This document shows, in pieces, positions 26,769 to 35,710 of a DNA stretch of 64,000 nt (position 1 is the stretch's first letter; each line of letters opens with the position of its first letter). The stretch lies in the NCBI RefSeq assembly GCF_002307475.1, contig NZ_NTMH01000041.1, forward strand, positions 1,552 through 65,551, written 5' to 3'. Under the pieces are notes generated by a model. The model was not told where the DNA came from and did not search any database. It saw only the letters and a list, made by a program, of their open reading frames with translations. A program made the translations under genes and the position numbers. Origin of the DNA: Pantoea allii (GTDB lineage: Bacteria; Pseudomonadota; Gammaproteobacteria; Enterobacterales; Enterobacteriaceae).

Positions 26769-27635
26769 ATGGCCGGCGCAAAAGAAATACGTACCAAGAT
26801 CGGAAGCGTAAAAAATACGCAGAAGATCACCAAAGCGATGGAAATGGTCGCCGCCTCCAAAATGCGTAAAACGCAGGAACGCATGGCGGCCAGCCGTCCG
26901 TATGCAGATACCATGCGCAAAGTGATTGGTCACCTTGCGTTAGGTAATCTGGAATACAAGCACCCTTACCTGGATGAGCGCGACGTTAAGCGCGTCGGCT
27001 ACCTGGTCGTTTCGACTGACCGCGGGCTTTGTGGTGGTTTGAACATTAACCTGTTCAAAAAATTGCTGGCAGAGATGAAGGCCTGGTCCGACAAAGGCGT
27101 CCAGAGCGATCTGGCGATTGTGGGATCGAAAGGCGTGTCATTCTTCGGCGCTGTTGGTGGCAACGTTGTGGCACAGGTCACTGGCATGGGCGATAAGCCT
27201 GCGCTCTCTGATCTTATCGGCCCGGTAAAAGTGATGTTGCAGGCCTATGATGAAGGCCGCATCGACAAGCTGTACATTGTCAGCAATAAGTTCAACAACA
27301 CCATGTCTCAGACTCCGACCATTACCCAACTGCTGCCGTTACCGCCAGCGGAAGGTGAAGAAGAGATGAAGGCGAAGACCTGGGATTACCTGTACGAGCC
27401 CGATCCGAAAGCGCTGCTGGATACGCTGCTGCGTCGCTATGTCGAATCGCAGGTTTATCAGGGTGTGGTGGAAAACCTGGCCAGTGAGCAGGCCGCACGT
27501 ATGGTGGCAATGAAAGCTGCAACCGATAACGGCGGAAATCTGATCAAAGAGCTGCAGTTGGTTTACAACAAAGCTCGTCAGGCCAGCATCACCCAGGAAC
27601 TTACCGAGATCGTCTCGGGAGCCTCCGCGGTTTAA
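26769..27635 (+). CDS. atpG: F0F1 ATP synthase subunit gamma
   Basis: Central rotor shaft of F1. 288 aa (E. coli 287): N-terminal helix MAGAKEIRTKIGSVKNTQKI that lies inside the alpha3-beta3 barrel, the STDRGLCGGLN segment, and the C-terminal helix with the family signature (ITQELTEIVSGASAV). TTTGAGGAGAAG precedes the ATG. Confidence 0.97.
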   Translation: MAGAKEIRTKIGSVKNTQKITKAMEMVAASKMRKTQERMAASRPYADTMRKVIGHLALGNLEYKHPYLDERDVKRVGYLVVSTDRGLCGGLNINLFKKLLAEMKAWSDKGVQSDLAIVGSKGVSFFGAVGGNVVAQVTGMGDKPALSDLIGPVKVMLQAYDEGRIDKLYIVSNKFNNTMSQTPTITQLLPLPPAEGEEEMKAKTWDYLYEPDPKALLDTLLRRYVESQVYQGVVENLASEQAARMVAMKAATDNGGNLIKELQLVYNKARQASITQELTEIVSGASAV

Positions 27636-27665
27636 CCAGGTTTGGAATTAGGTAGAGGATTCAAG

Positions 27666-29063
27666 ATGGCAGCTGGAAAGATTGTCCAGATTATCGGCGC
27701 CGTAGTTGACGTCGAATTCCCTCAGGATGCAGTACCGCAAGTGTACAGCGCTCTTGAGGTTATGAATGGTGATGCTCGTCTGGTGCTGGAAGTTCAGCAG
27801 CAGCTGGGTGGTGGCGTGGTTCGTACCATCGCCATGGGTACTTCTGACGGCCTGAAGCGCGGTCTGAACGTCACCGACCTGAAAAAACCGATCCAGGTAC
27901 CGGTTGGTAAAGCAACCCTCGGCCGTATCATGAACGTGCTGGGCGAGCCTATCGACATGAAAGGCGACCTGAAAGAAGAAGACGGCAGCGTCGTAGAGGT
28001 TTCCTCTATTCACCGCCCTGCGCCTTCTTATGAAGATCAGTCTAACTCGCAGGAACTGCTGGAAACCGGCATCAAGGTTATCGACCTGATGTGTCCGTTC
28101 GCTAAGGGCGGTAAAGTCGGTCTGTTCGGTGGTGCGGGTGTAGGTAAAACCGTAAACATGATGGAGCTTATCCGTAACATCGCGGCTGAGCACTCAGGTT
28201 ATTCGGTCTTTGCTGGCGTGGGTGAACGTACTCGTGAGGGTAACGACTTCTACCACGAAATGACTGACTCCAACGTTATCGATAAAGTCGCGCTGGTGTA
28301 TGGCCAGATGAACGAGCCGCCGGGTAACCGTCTGCGCGTGGCGCTGACCGGTCTGACCATGGCGGAGAAATTCCGTGATGAAGGCCGTGACGTTCTGCTG
28401 TTCATCGACAACATCTACCGTTATACCCTGGCCGGTACGGAAGTATCAGCACTGCTGGGTCGTATGCCATCTGCGGTAGGTTATCAGCCAACGCTGGCAG
28501 AAGAGATGGGTGTGTTGCAGGAGCGTATTACCTCCACCAAGACAGGTTCAATCACCTCCGTACAGGCCGTTTACGTGCCAGCGGATGACTTGACTGACCC
28601 GTCACCAGCAACCACCTTTGCTCACTTAGACTCAACAGTCACCCTGAGCCGTCAGATCGCCTCTCTGGGTATCTACCCGGCAGTTGATCCGCTGGACTCC
28701 ACCAGCCGTCAGCTGGACCCATTAGTTGTGGGTCAGGAGCACTATGACGTTGCACGTGGCGTACAGTCACTGCTGCAGCGTTATCAGGAACTGAAAGACA
28801 TCATCGCCATCCTGGGTATGGACGAACTGTCTGAAGAAGACAAACTGCTGGTGGCACGTGCGCGTAAGATCCAGCGCTTCCTGTCTCAGCCGTTCTTCGT
28901 AGCAGAAGTGTTCACCGGTTCTCCAGGTAAATACGTGACGCTGAAAGACACCATCCGTGGCTTTAAAGGCATCATGGAAGGTGAATTTGACCACCTGCCA
29001 GAGCAGGCCTTCTACATGGTTGGCGCCATCGAAGAAGCGGTCGAAAAAGCGAAGAAACTGTAA
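27666..29063 (+). CDS. atpD: F0F1 ATP synthase subunit beta
   Basis: Catalytic subunit of F1. 465 aa from the ATG at 27666 (MAAGKIVQIIGAVVDVEFPQ); the frame is open a little upstream, but AGAGGATTCAAG fits this start and the E. coli N terminus. P-loop GGAGVGKT lies at about 155-162, the catalytic Glu is in GERTREGNDF, and the DELSEED loop (DELSEEDK) is present. About five residues longer than E. coli, caused by a small insertion near residues 108-120 (KEEDGSVVEVSSIHRP). Confidence 0.97.
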   Translation: MAAGKIVQIIGAVVDVEFPQDAVPQVYSALEVMNGDARLVLEVQQQLGGGVVRTIAMGTSDGLKRGLNVTDLKKPIQVPVGKATLGRIMNVLGEPIDMKGDLKEEDGSVVEVSSIHRPAPSYEDQSNSQELLETGIKVIDLMCPFAKGGKVGLFGGAGVGKTVNMMELIRNIAAEHSGYSVFAGVGERTREGNDFYHEMTDSNVIDKVALVYGQMNEPPGNRLRVALTGLTMAEKFRDEGRDVLLFIDNIYRYTLAGTEVSALLGRMPSAVGYQPTLAEEMGVLQERITSTKTGSITSVQAVYVPADDLTDPSPATTFAHLDSTVTLSRQIASLGIYPAVDPLDSTSRQLDPLVVGQEHYDVARGVQSLLQRYQELKDIIAILGMDELSEEDKLLVARARKIQRFLSQPFFVAEVFTGSPGKYVTLKDTIRGFKGIMEGEFDHLPEQAFYMVGAIEEAVEKAKKL

Positions 29064-29087
29064 TAACGGTTTCCCAGGAGGAAAATT

Positions 29088-29507
29088 ATGGCTATGACTT
29101 ATCACCTGGATGTTGTCAGTGCAGAGAGCCAACTGTTCTCTGGTCTGGTGCAGAAAATTCAGGTGTCAGGTAGCGAAGGTGAACTGGGAATTTTTCCTGG
29201 TCACGCCCCGCTGCTGACTGCCATTAAGCCTGGAATGATCCGTATCGTGAAACAGCACGGCGAAGAGGAGTTTATTTACCTCTCTGGCGGCGTGCTGGAA
29301 GTGCAGCCTGGCAGCACCACTGTTCTGGCCGATACCGCGATCCGCGGTACCGATCTGGATGAAGCGCGTGCGCTGGAAGCAAAACGTAAAGCAGAAGAGC
29401 ATATGAACAGCAGCCACGGCGACGTGGACTACGCTCAGGCCTCTGCGGAGCTGGCGAAAGCCATTGCGAAACTGCGCGTGATCGAGCTGACCAAAAAAGC
29501 GATGTAA
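29088..29507 (+). CDS. atpC: F0F1 ATP synthase subunit epsilon
   Basis: Rotor subunit that can inhibit ATP hydrolysis through its C-terminal helices. 139 aa, the E. coli length: N-terminal beta sandwich (GSEGELGIFPGHAPLLT, IYLSGGVLEVQPG) and a two-helix C terminus ending RVIELTKKAM. CCAGGAGGAAAATT is an excellent ribosome site. Last gene of the atp operon, followed by a strong terminator. Confidence 0.97.
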   Translation: MAMTYHLDVVSAESQLFSGLVQKIQVSGSEGELGIFPGHAPLLTAIKPGMIRIVKQHGEEEFIYLSGGVLEVQPGSTTVLADTAIRGTDLDEARALEAKRKAEEHMNSSHGDVDYAQASAELAKAIAKLRVIELTKKAM

Positions 29508-29527
29508 TCCGGCTTTATGCGTCACGA

Positions 29528-29559
29528 AATGCCAGCCCTTTGGGTTGGCATTTTTTTTT
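29528..29559 (+). terminator. atp operon terminator
   Basis: Hairpin AATGCCAGCC / GGTTGGCATT (one G-T pair, 5-base loop, 29528-29552) followed by an unbroken run of nine or more T. A classical intrinsic terminator right after atpC. Confidence 0.93.
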
Positions 29560-29669
29560 GCCTGCCGTAGGGGTAACAAGATTCTGGCTAATTTCGGGAC
29601 AAGAAAAATGTAGTAATCTCAGTGCTAAATCGTTTAACTTTCTTCAGTCTACAATCAGTCAGGATGGAT

Positions 29670-31040
29670 ATGTCTAACAGTGCGATGAGCGTGGTAATTC
29701 TTGCCGCTGGCAAGGGCACCCGTATGTATTCCGATCTGCCAAAAGTGTTGCATACGCTGGCAGGTAAACCGATGGTTCAGCACGTGATTGATGCCGCAAA
29801 AGGGCTGGGTGCACAGCAGGTGCACCTGGTATACGGACACGGCGGCGATCAACTGAAAGCAACGTTAACTGACAGCGCAGTCAACTGGGTGCTGCAGGCA
29901 GAACAACTGGGTACGGGTCATGCTATGCAGCAGGCGGCCCCGCACTTTGCTGATGACGAAGACATCATGATGCTCTATGGTGACGTTCCGCTGATTTCTG
30001 AAGCCACCTTACAGCGTTTGCGCGAGGCTAAGCCCGCGGGCGGTATCGGATTATTGACGGTTGTACTGGATGACCCGACAGGTTACGGTCGCATCGTGCG
30101 TGAAAATGGCACCATCGTCGGTATTGTTGAGCAAAAAGATGCTAACCCTTCTCAACTGACTATCAATGAAATTAATACCGGTATTCTGATCGCCAACGGC
30201 GGTGATCTTAAGCGCTGGCTGTCCAGGCTAAATAACAATAATGCCCAAGGCGAGTATTACATTACCGACATCATCGCATTAGCGCACGGTGAAGGTCGGG
30301 TAATTAATGCCGTCCATCCGGCCCGCAATAGCGAAACTGACGGCGTCAACAATCGCCTGCAACTGGCTACGCTTGAGCGTACTTATCAACACGAGCAGGC
30401 TGAAAAACTGCTGTTGGCTGGCGTTATGCTTCGCGATCCTGCACGTTTCGACCTGCGCGGAACGCTGCAGCACGGTCGGGATATTGAAATTGATACCAAC
30501 GTCATTATTGAAGGCCAGGTGACGCTGGGCAACCGGGTTAAAATTGGCGCGGGCTGTATTATCAAAAACAGCGTTATCGGGGATGACTGTGACATCAGCC
30601 CTTATTCGGTGATCGAGGATGCAAATCTGGCCACTGACTGTACCGTAGGACCATTCGCGCGTCTGCGCCCGGGTAGTGAACTGGCTCAGGCTGCGCACGT
30701 GGGCAATTTTGTTGAGATGAAGAAAGCGCGTCTCGGCAAAGGGTCCAAAGCGGGTCACCTCTCTTACCTTGGCGATGCTGAAATTGGTGCCAATGTGAAC
30801 ATTGGCGCCGGGACAATCACCTGTAATTACGATGGTGCCAACAAATTTAAAACGATCATTGGCGATAACGTCTTTGTGGGATCGGACACGCAACTCGTTG
30901 CGCCGGTCACCGTGGCGGCAGGCGCAACGATTGCGGCAGGTACCACGGTGATGAAAGATATTTCCGGCGCTGATCTGGTCTATAACCGTAAAGAGCAGAA
31001 TCACAAAGCCGACTGGCAGCGTCCGCAGAAGAAAAAATAA
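29670..31040 (+). CDS. glmU: Bifunctional N-acetylglucosamine-1-phosphate uridyltransferase / glucosamine-1-phosphate acetyltransferase
   Basis: Makes UDP-GlcNAc for peptidoglycan and LPS. 456 aa, the E. coli length. N-terminal uridyltransferase domain with LAAGKGTRMYSDLPKVLH (11-28) and YGDVPLI metal loop; from about residue 250 a left-handed beta helix of hexapeptide repeats with the acetyltransferase, including NIGAGTITCNYDGANKFKT. The ATG at 29670 is placed correctly after AGGA; an in-frame ATG six bases upstream sits on top of that site. Confidence 0.96.
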   Translation: MSNSAMSVVILAAGKGTRMYSDLPKVLHTLAGKPMVQHVIDAAKGLGAQQVHLVYGHGGDQLKATLTDSAVNWVLQAEQLGTGHAMQQAAPHFADDEDIMMLYGDVPLISEATLQRLREAKPAGGIGLLTVVLDDPTGYGRIVRENGTIVGIVEQKDANPSQLTINEINTGILIANGGDLKRWLSRLNNNNAQGEYYITDIIALAHGEGRVINAVHPARNSETDGVNNRLQLATLERTYQHEQAEKLLLAGVMLRDPARFDLRGTLQHGRDIEIDTNVIIEGQVTLGNRVKIGAGCIIKNSVIGDDCDISPYSVIEDANLATDCTVGPFARLRPGSELAQAAHVGNFVEMKKARLGKGSKAGHLSYLGDAEIGANVNIGAGTITCNYDGANKFKTIIGDNVFVGSDTQLVAPVTVAAGATIAAGTTVMKDISGADLVYNRKEQNHKADWQRPQKKK

Positions 31041-31046
31041 TTTTTA

Positions 31047-31066
31047 CGGCCCGTGTTAACGGGCCG
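31047..31066 (+). terminator. glmU-glmS intercistronic hairpin
   Basis: Perfect 8-bp repeat CGGCCCGT / ACGGGCCG with loop GTTA, six bases after the glmU stop, preceded rather than followed by T residues on the plus strand. In E. coli, glmUS RNA is cleaved near the glmU stop codon and the glmS message is then controlled by GlmY/GlmZ. The rest of the 144-bp gap also has small stems (31153-31167, ATGGC/GCCAT) near the glmS ribosome site, a plausible sRNA-controlled leader. Confidence 0.6.
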
Positions 31067-31184
31067 CTGTGTAGTACCAAAACTATAATCCCCACTCTCT
31101 ACAAGGCTCGGGGAACCGGCAAAGCCGGACTATCAGGTCATATGACAACGCAATGGCTTAACGCCATGAAGTCAGGAAATAACT

Positions 31185-33014
31185 ATGTGTGGAATTGTTG
31201 GTGCAGTAGCACAACGTGATATCGCAGAAATTTTATTAGAAGGTTTACGCCGCCTGGAATACCGTGGTTATGACTCAGCCGGTCTGGCCGTCGTCGATCA
31301 GCAGGGACACATAACGCGCCTGCGTCGCCTGGGTAAGGTGCAGATGCTGGCTGCCGCCGCAGAAGAACAGCCCCTGGTTGGTGGAACCGGTATTGCCCAC
31401 ACGCGCTGGGCAACGCATGGCGAGCCCTCAGAAGCCAACGCGCATCCGCACGTTTCTGAGCACATCGTTATCGTACATAACGGCATCATCGAAAACCATG
31501 AGCCTCTGCGCGAAGCGCTGATGGCTCAGGGTTATCACTTTGCCTCAGAAACCGATACTGAAGTCGTGGCGCATCTGGTCCATCTGGAACAGAAACAAGG
31601 TGGCTCGTTGCGTGAAGTCGTGCAGCGCGTGATCCCTCAACTGCGCGGTGCTTATGGCATGGTGATCATGGACAGCCGCGATCCGTCGCTGCTGGTAGCG
31701 GCCCGTTCCGGTAGTCCGCTGGTCATTGGGCGCGGTGTGGGCGAAAACTTTATCGCGTCTGACCAACTGGCACTGCTACCGGTCACCCGTCGCTTCATCT
31801 ATCTGGAAGAGGGTGATATCGCTGAAGTGAGTCGCCGTGATGTCACCATTATTGATGGTGCCGGTAACCAGGTCCGTCGCGAAGAGATCGAATCCAGCGT
31901 GCAGTACGATGCCGGTGACAAAGGCCTGTATCGTCACTACATGCAGAAAGAGATTTACGAGCAGCCTAACGCGATTAAAAACACCTTAACCGGTCGTTTT
32001 AATCACGGCGAAGTGGATCTCAGCGAGCTCGGCCCGCATGCAGAAACGCTGCTCAGCAAAGTTGAGCATATCCAGATCATTGCCTGCGGTACGTCTTATA
32101 ACTCAGGCATGGTTTCGCGCTACTGGTTTGAAGCACTGGCTAATCTCCCTTGTGATGTCGAAATCGCGTCTGAATTCCGCTATCGCAAATCGGCGGTGCG
32201 TAAAAACAGCCTGCTGATTACGCTGTCTCAGTCGGGTGAAACTGCGGATACGCTGGCTGCGTTGCGCCTGTCAAAAGAGCTGGGTTATCTGGGATCGCTG
32301 GCTATCTGTAACGTCGCCGGTTCGTCCCTGGTACGAGAATCTGATCTGGCGCTGATGACCAAAGCGGGCACGGAAATTGGTGTCGCGTCGACCAAAGCCT
32401 TTACCACCCAGCTCACCGTGCTGCTGATGCTGGTGGCAAAACTGGGTCGCCTGAACGGTATGCCAGCGGAAAAAGAGCATGAGATTGTTCATGGTCTGCA
32501 GGCACTGCCAAGCCGCATTGAACAAATGCTGGCGCAGGATAAGCTGATTGAAGATCTGGCAGAAGATTTCTCTGATAAACATCATGCGCTGTTCCTGGGC
32601 CGTGGCGATCAATATCCGATTGCGATGGAAGGCGCGCTGAAGTTAAAAGAGATCTCTTATATTCATGCCGAGGCTTATGCTGCTGGTGAGCTCAAACACG
32701 GGCCGCTGGCGCTGATTGATGCCGATATGCCGGTTATCGTCGTGGCACCGAATAACGAGCTGTTAGAGAAGCTGAAATCGAATATCGAAGAAGTGCGCGC
32801 GCGCGGCGGTCTGCTGTACGTGTTTGCTGATGAAGATGCTGGTTTTAGCGACAGCGATGGAATGAAGATCATTCCCCTGCCGCACGTGGAAGAAGCGATT
32901 GCGCCTATCTTCTATACCGTGCCGCTGCAGCTGCTCTCCTATCACGTGGCCCTGATTAAAGGGACCGATGTGGATCAGCCGCGTAATCTGGCGAAATCGG
33001 TGACGGTCGAGTAA
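31185..33014 (+). CDS. glmS: Glutamine-fructose-6-phosphate aminotransferase (isomerizing)
   Basis: First step of hexosamine synthesis: fructose 6-phosphate plus glutamine to glucosamine 6-phosphate. 609 aa, the E. coli length. Catalytic Cys follows the initiator Met (MCGIVGAVAQRD), so Met removal is required. Glutaminase domain 1-240 with HTRWATHG; two SIS domains (IIACGTSYNSG, TLSQSGETADT) and the C-terminal DQPRNLAKSVTVE tail. AGTCAGGAAATAACT supplies the ribosome site. The 3' end of glmS is the recognition region for Tn7 TnsD. Confidence 0.97.
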   Translation: MCGIVGAVAQRDIAEILLEGLRRLEYRGYDSAGLAVVDQQGHITRLRRLGKVQMLAAAAEEQPLVGGTGIAHTRWATHGEPSEANAHPHVSEHIVIVHNGIIENHEPLREALMAQGYHFASETDTEVVAHLVHLEQKQGGSLREVVQRVIPQLRGAYGMVIMDSRDPSLLVAARSGSPLVIGRGVGENFIASDQLALLPVTRRFIYLEEGDIAEVSRRDVTIIDGAGNQVRREEIESSVQYDAGDKGLYRHYMQKEIYEQPNAIKNTLTGRFNHGEVDLSELGPHAETLLSKVEHIQIIACGTSYNSGMVSRYWFEALANLPCDVEIASEFRYRKSAVRKNSLLITLSQSGETADTLAALRLSKELGYLGSLAICNVAGSSLVRESDLALMTKAGTEIGVASTKAFTTQLTVLLMLVAKLGRLNGMPAEKEHEIVHGLQALPSRIEQMLAQDKLIEDLAEDFSDKHHALFLGRGDQYPIAMEGALKLKEISYIHAEAYAAGELKHGPLALIDADMPVIVVAPNNELLEKLKSNIEEVRARGGLLYVFADEDAGFSDSDGMKIIPLPHVEEAIAPIFYTVPLQLLSYHVALIKGTDVDQPRNLAKSVTVE

Positions 33015-33022
33015 TGCGTCTT

Positions 33023-33052
33023 ACGCGTGAATCCCTGGCGGGATTCACGCGT
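33023..33052. terminator. Bidirectional terminator after glmS (attTn7 region)
   Basis: Inverted repeat ACGCGTGAATCCC / GGGATTCACGCGT (33023-33052, 4-base loop) followed by TTTCTTTTA on the plus strand, ending glmS. On the minus strand it follows the 33058-33441 gene and can serve it too. The Tn7 insertion point lies about 25 bp after the glmS stop in E. coli, which falls at the centre of this hairpin. No transposon end is visible, so the site looks empty. Confidence 0.85.
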
Positions 33053-33057
33053 TTCTT

Positions 33058-33441
33058 TTATTTAATTTTGCTGCTGACTTGCTCAAGTGCGCGCTGCTGA
33101 TCGCTGATTTTGCGGTTAGCCTCATCGAGTGAGCGTTGCAGGTTAGTGATCACATCTTCATTTTTGCTTAGCTTTTGTGAAAGCGTATTGAGGGTATCAG
33201 TCTGGTTTTCTTGCGTTTTTATTAACGCTTGTACTTGCTTCTTAGTTTCACTCACATCCTCAGCATTGACAGACGCTTGTCTGACCGCGCCACTACTGTC
33301 AATTGTGGCCAGAGTGCCTCTGTTATCTGTCATTGCAAAAGATTCATTCGAATGAATCTGCGGTACGTCGTACGCATGGGCGCTGGCCAGCGTACAGAGG
33401 AGGACGACATTGCATACCAGAAGCTTCTTCATAAATGTCAT
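33058..33441 (-). CDS. Small exported coiled-coil protein, unknown function
   Basis: 127 aa with a Sec signal peptide (MTFMKKLLVCNVVLLCTLASAHA, cleavage after AHA) and a mature part that becomes a coiled coil from about residue 55: heptad-like pattern rich in Lys, Glu, Gln and Leu (SETKKQVQALIKTQENQTDT ... LQRSLDEANRKISDQQRALE). The ATG at 33441 has AAAAGGA eight bases upstream, while upstream in-frame starts do not. Monocistronic between glmS and pstS, where E. coli has nothing. I do not recognise the family. It is probably periplasmic or surface-associated. Confidence 0.7.
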   Translation of the reverse strand: MTFMKKLLVCNVVLLCTLASAHAYDVPQIHSNESFAMTDNRGTLATIDSSGAVRQASVNAEDVSETKKQVQALIKTQENQTDTLNTLSQKLSKNEDVITNLQRSLDEANRKISDQQRALEQVSSKIK

Positions 33442-33492
33442 TGAACATGTCCTTTTCAATAGTGGGCTTGTAAAAATGAGCAATAATTGTGT

Positions 33493-33543
33493 CTGTCATA
33501 TAACTGTAATATTAACTACATTTTTCTGTCACTAAACTGTCCT
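33493..33543 (+). promoter_or_regulatory. Two Pho boxes upstream of pstS
   Basis: CTGTCATATAACTGTAAT (33493-33510) and CTGTCACTAAACTGTCCT (33526-33543) both match the PhoB consensus of two CTGTCA-type 7-mers in an 18-bp unit. Their starts are 33 bp apart, three helical turns, so two PhoB dimers can sit on one face. Two boxes are also found before E. coli pstS. Controls phosphate-starvation induction of the pst-phoU operon. Confidence 0.9.
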
Positions 33544-33617
33544 ATTTTCCCTCCTGCAGCAATCACTGACTCTTACTAAAAAGGCATTGAGCCTGAATTT
33601 TCTCCCCTGGAGGGAAC

Positions 33618-34661
33618 ATGACACTGATGCGTAGCACCGTAGCCCGAATCCTTGCCGCCTCTTTTGCCGTTAGCGCGGTTTCTGCCTTTGCAGCCACCGA
33701 TCTGACTGGTGCGGGCGGGACTTTCCCGGCGCCGGTTTATGCCAAGTGGGCAGCAGAATATCAGCAAGCCACCGGTAGCAAAATCAACTATCAGGGCATT
33801 GGTTCATCTGGCGGTGTGAAACAAATTATCGCCAAAACCGTTGATTTCGGTGCGTCTGATGCGCCTATGAAAGACGAAGATTTGCAGAAAAATGGCCTGT
33901 TTCAGTTCCCAACCGTGATCGGTGGTGTGGTGCTGGCGGTTAACCTGCCGGGCATTAAATCAGGTCAACTGACGCTGGACGGTAAAACCGTTGGCGACAT
34001 CTATCTGGGTAACATCAAAAAGTGGAACGATCCTGCGATTGTTAAACTGAACCCAGGCGTGAAACTGCCAGACACCAACATCAACGTGGTACGCCGCGCG
34101 GATGGTTCCGGTACCTCTTTCGTGTTCACCAGCTATCTGGCAAAAGTGAACGAAGAGTGGAACAGCAAAATTGGTAAGGGCAATACTGTTAACTGGCCAA
34201 CCGGTCTGGGCGGTAAAGGTAACGACGGCGTCGCCGCCTTCGTACAGCGTCTGCCAGGCTCAATCGGCTACGTTGAATATGCTTATGCCAAACAAAATAA
34301 TCTGACCTACACCAAGCTGGTGGATGCGGATGGTAAAGCGGTTGCGCCAAGCGAAACCAGCTTCTCTAACGCGGCGAAAGGCGCGGACTGGAGCAAATCT
34401 TTTGCTCAGGACCTGACTTTCCAGAAAGGCAACGACGCATGGCCAATCACCTCAACCACGTTTATCCTGATTTACAAAGACCAGGCTAACGCGGCGAAAG
34501 GTGCCGAAGTGCTGAAATTCTTCGACTGGGCTTACAAAGACGGCGGCAAAACGGCAAACGCGCTGGATTATGCCACCCTGCCTGACAGCGTAGTTCAGCA
34601 GATCCGCGCTGCATGGAAAGCCAATATCAAAGACAGTTCAGGTAAAGCGCTTTATAAGTAA
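33618..34661 (+). CDS. pstS: Phosphate ABC transporter, periplasmic binding protein PstS
   Basis: High-affinity periplasmic phosphate receptor. 347 aa (E. coli 346): signal peptide to about residue 24 (cleavage after AFA), then the mature start ATDLTGAGGTFPAPVYAKWA. Phosphate-binding loops GIGSSGGVKQI, FGASDAPM and RADGSGTSFVF are all present. GGAGGGAAC is close to the ATG at 33618; a second ATG (33627) is possible. First gene of the Pho-controlled operon; an 86-bp gap with two GC-rich hairpins (after 34670) separates it from pstC and probably lowers downstream expression. Confidence 0.96.
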   Translation: MTLMRSTVARILAASFAVSAVSAFAATDLTGAGGTFPAPVYAKWAAEYQQATGSKINYQGIGSSGGVKQIIAKTVDFGASDAPMKDEDLQKNGLFQFPTVIGGVVLAVNLPGIKSGQLTLDGKTVGDIYLGNIKKWNDPAIVKLNPGVKLPDTNINVVRRADGSGTSFVFTSYLAKVNEEWNSKIGKGNTVNWPTGLGGKGNDGVAAFVQRLPGSIGYVEYAYAKQNNLTYTKLVDADGKAVAPSETSFSNAAKGADWSKSFAQDLTFQKGNDAWPITSTTFILIYKDQANAAKGAEVLKFFDWAYKDGGKTANALDYATLPDSVVQQIRAAWKANIKDSSGKALYK

Positions 34662-34747
34662 GTGAATGACCCTGGCCAGACCGACGTCTGGTCAGCCTTC
34701 AGGGGCGGCGTCTGCCGCCCTGATAACTTCTGAGGACTGAGACTTCT

Positions 34748-35710
34748 ATGGCTGCAACGAAGTCGGCATTCAAAGCCCCAGGCAAGCAAGGCGACAGAAT
34801 TTTCGGTGCACTGGTAAAACTCGCTGCGCTGATCGTCCTGTTACTGATGGGCGGCATCATCGTCTCCCTGATCTTCTCTTCCTGGCCAAGCATACAGAAA
34901 TTTGGTTTCGCGTTTTTGTGGACCAAAACCTGGGACGCCCCTAACGAACAATTTGGTGCGCTGGTACCGATTTACGGTACGCTCGTCACCTCAATTATTG
35001 CCCTGATTATTGCGGTACCGGTCAGTTTCGGTATTGCGCTTTTCCTTACTGAACTCGCACCAGGCTGGTTACGTCGTCCACTGGGTACCGCCATTGAGCT
35101 GTTAGCGGCGATCCCCAGCATTGTTTACGGCATGTGGGGCTTATTTGTTTTTGCGCCACTGTTCGCACAGTACTTCCAGACGCCGGTTGGCGATGTGATG
35201 TCGGGCATTCCTGTCATTGGCGAGCTGTTTTCTGGCCCCGCATTTGGTATCGGTATCCTGGCCGCAGGCGTTATCCTGGCCATCATGATCATCCCGTATA
35301 TCGCCTCGGTAATGCGTGATGTGTTTGAACAGACGCCGGTGATGATGAAAGAGTCGGCTTACGGCATTGGCTGCACGACCTGGGAAGTGATTTGGCGCAT
35401 TGTTCTGCCCTTCACCAAAAATGGGGTGATCGGCGGTGTCATGCTCGGTCTGGGACGTGCACTGGGTGAAACCATGGCCGTGACCTTTATTATCGGTAAC
35501 ACCTACCAGTTAGACAGCGCCTCGCTGTTTATGCCTGGCAACAGTATCACCTCAGCGCTGGCGAACGAATTCGCTGAAGCAGAATCAGGCGTACACGTTG
35601 CGGCTCTGATGGAGCTGGGCCTGATTCTGTTTGTTATCACCTTTATCGTGCTGGCGATTTCAAAGTTAATGATTATGCGGCTGGCCAAAAGTGAAGGAAC
35701 GCGATCATGA
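34748..35710 (+). CDS. pstC: Phosphate ABC transporter permease PstC
   Basis: Inner-membrane permease subunit of the phosphate importer, 320 aa (E. coli 319), with six helices and the binding-protein-dependent transport motif (EAAYGIG-like ESAYGIGCTTWEVIWRIVLP). Overlaps pstA by four bases (ATGA), so the two permease subunits are coupled. Confidence 0.96.
   Translation: MAATKSAFKAPGKQGDRIFGALVKLAALIVLLLMGGIIVSLIFSSWPSIQKFGFAFLWTKTWDAPNEQFGALVPIYGTLVTSIIALIIAVPVSFGIALFLTELAPGWLRRPLGTAIELLAAIPSIVYGMWGLFVFAPLFAQYFQTPVGDVMSGIPVIGELFSGPAFGIGILAAGVILAIMIIPYIASVMRDVFEQTPVMMKESAYGIGCTTWEVIWRIVLPFTKNGVIGGVMLGLGRALGETMAVTFIIGNTYQLDSASLFMPGNSITSALANEFAEAESGVHVAALMELGLILFVITFIVLAISKLMIMRLAKSEGTRS

Noticed and set aside
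27648..28193. Long antisense frame inside atpD (and similar ones in atpA, atpB-atpF, glmU, qseBC and xyl genes)
   Set aside because: These mirror strongly conserved genes and are products of codon bias on the opposite strand.
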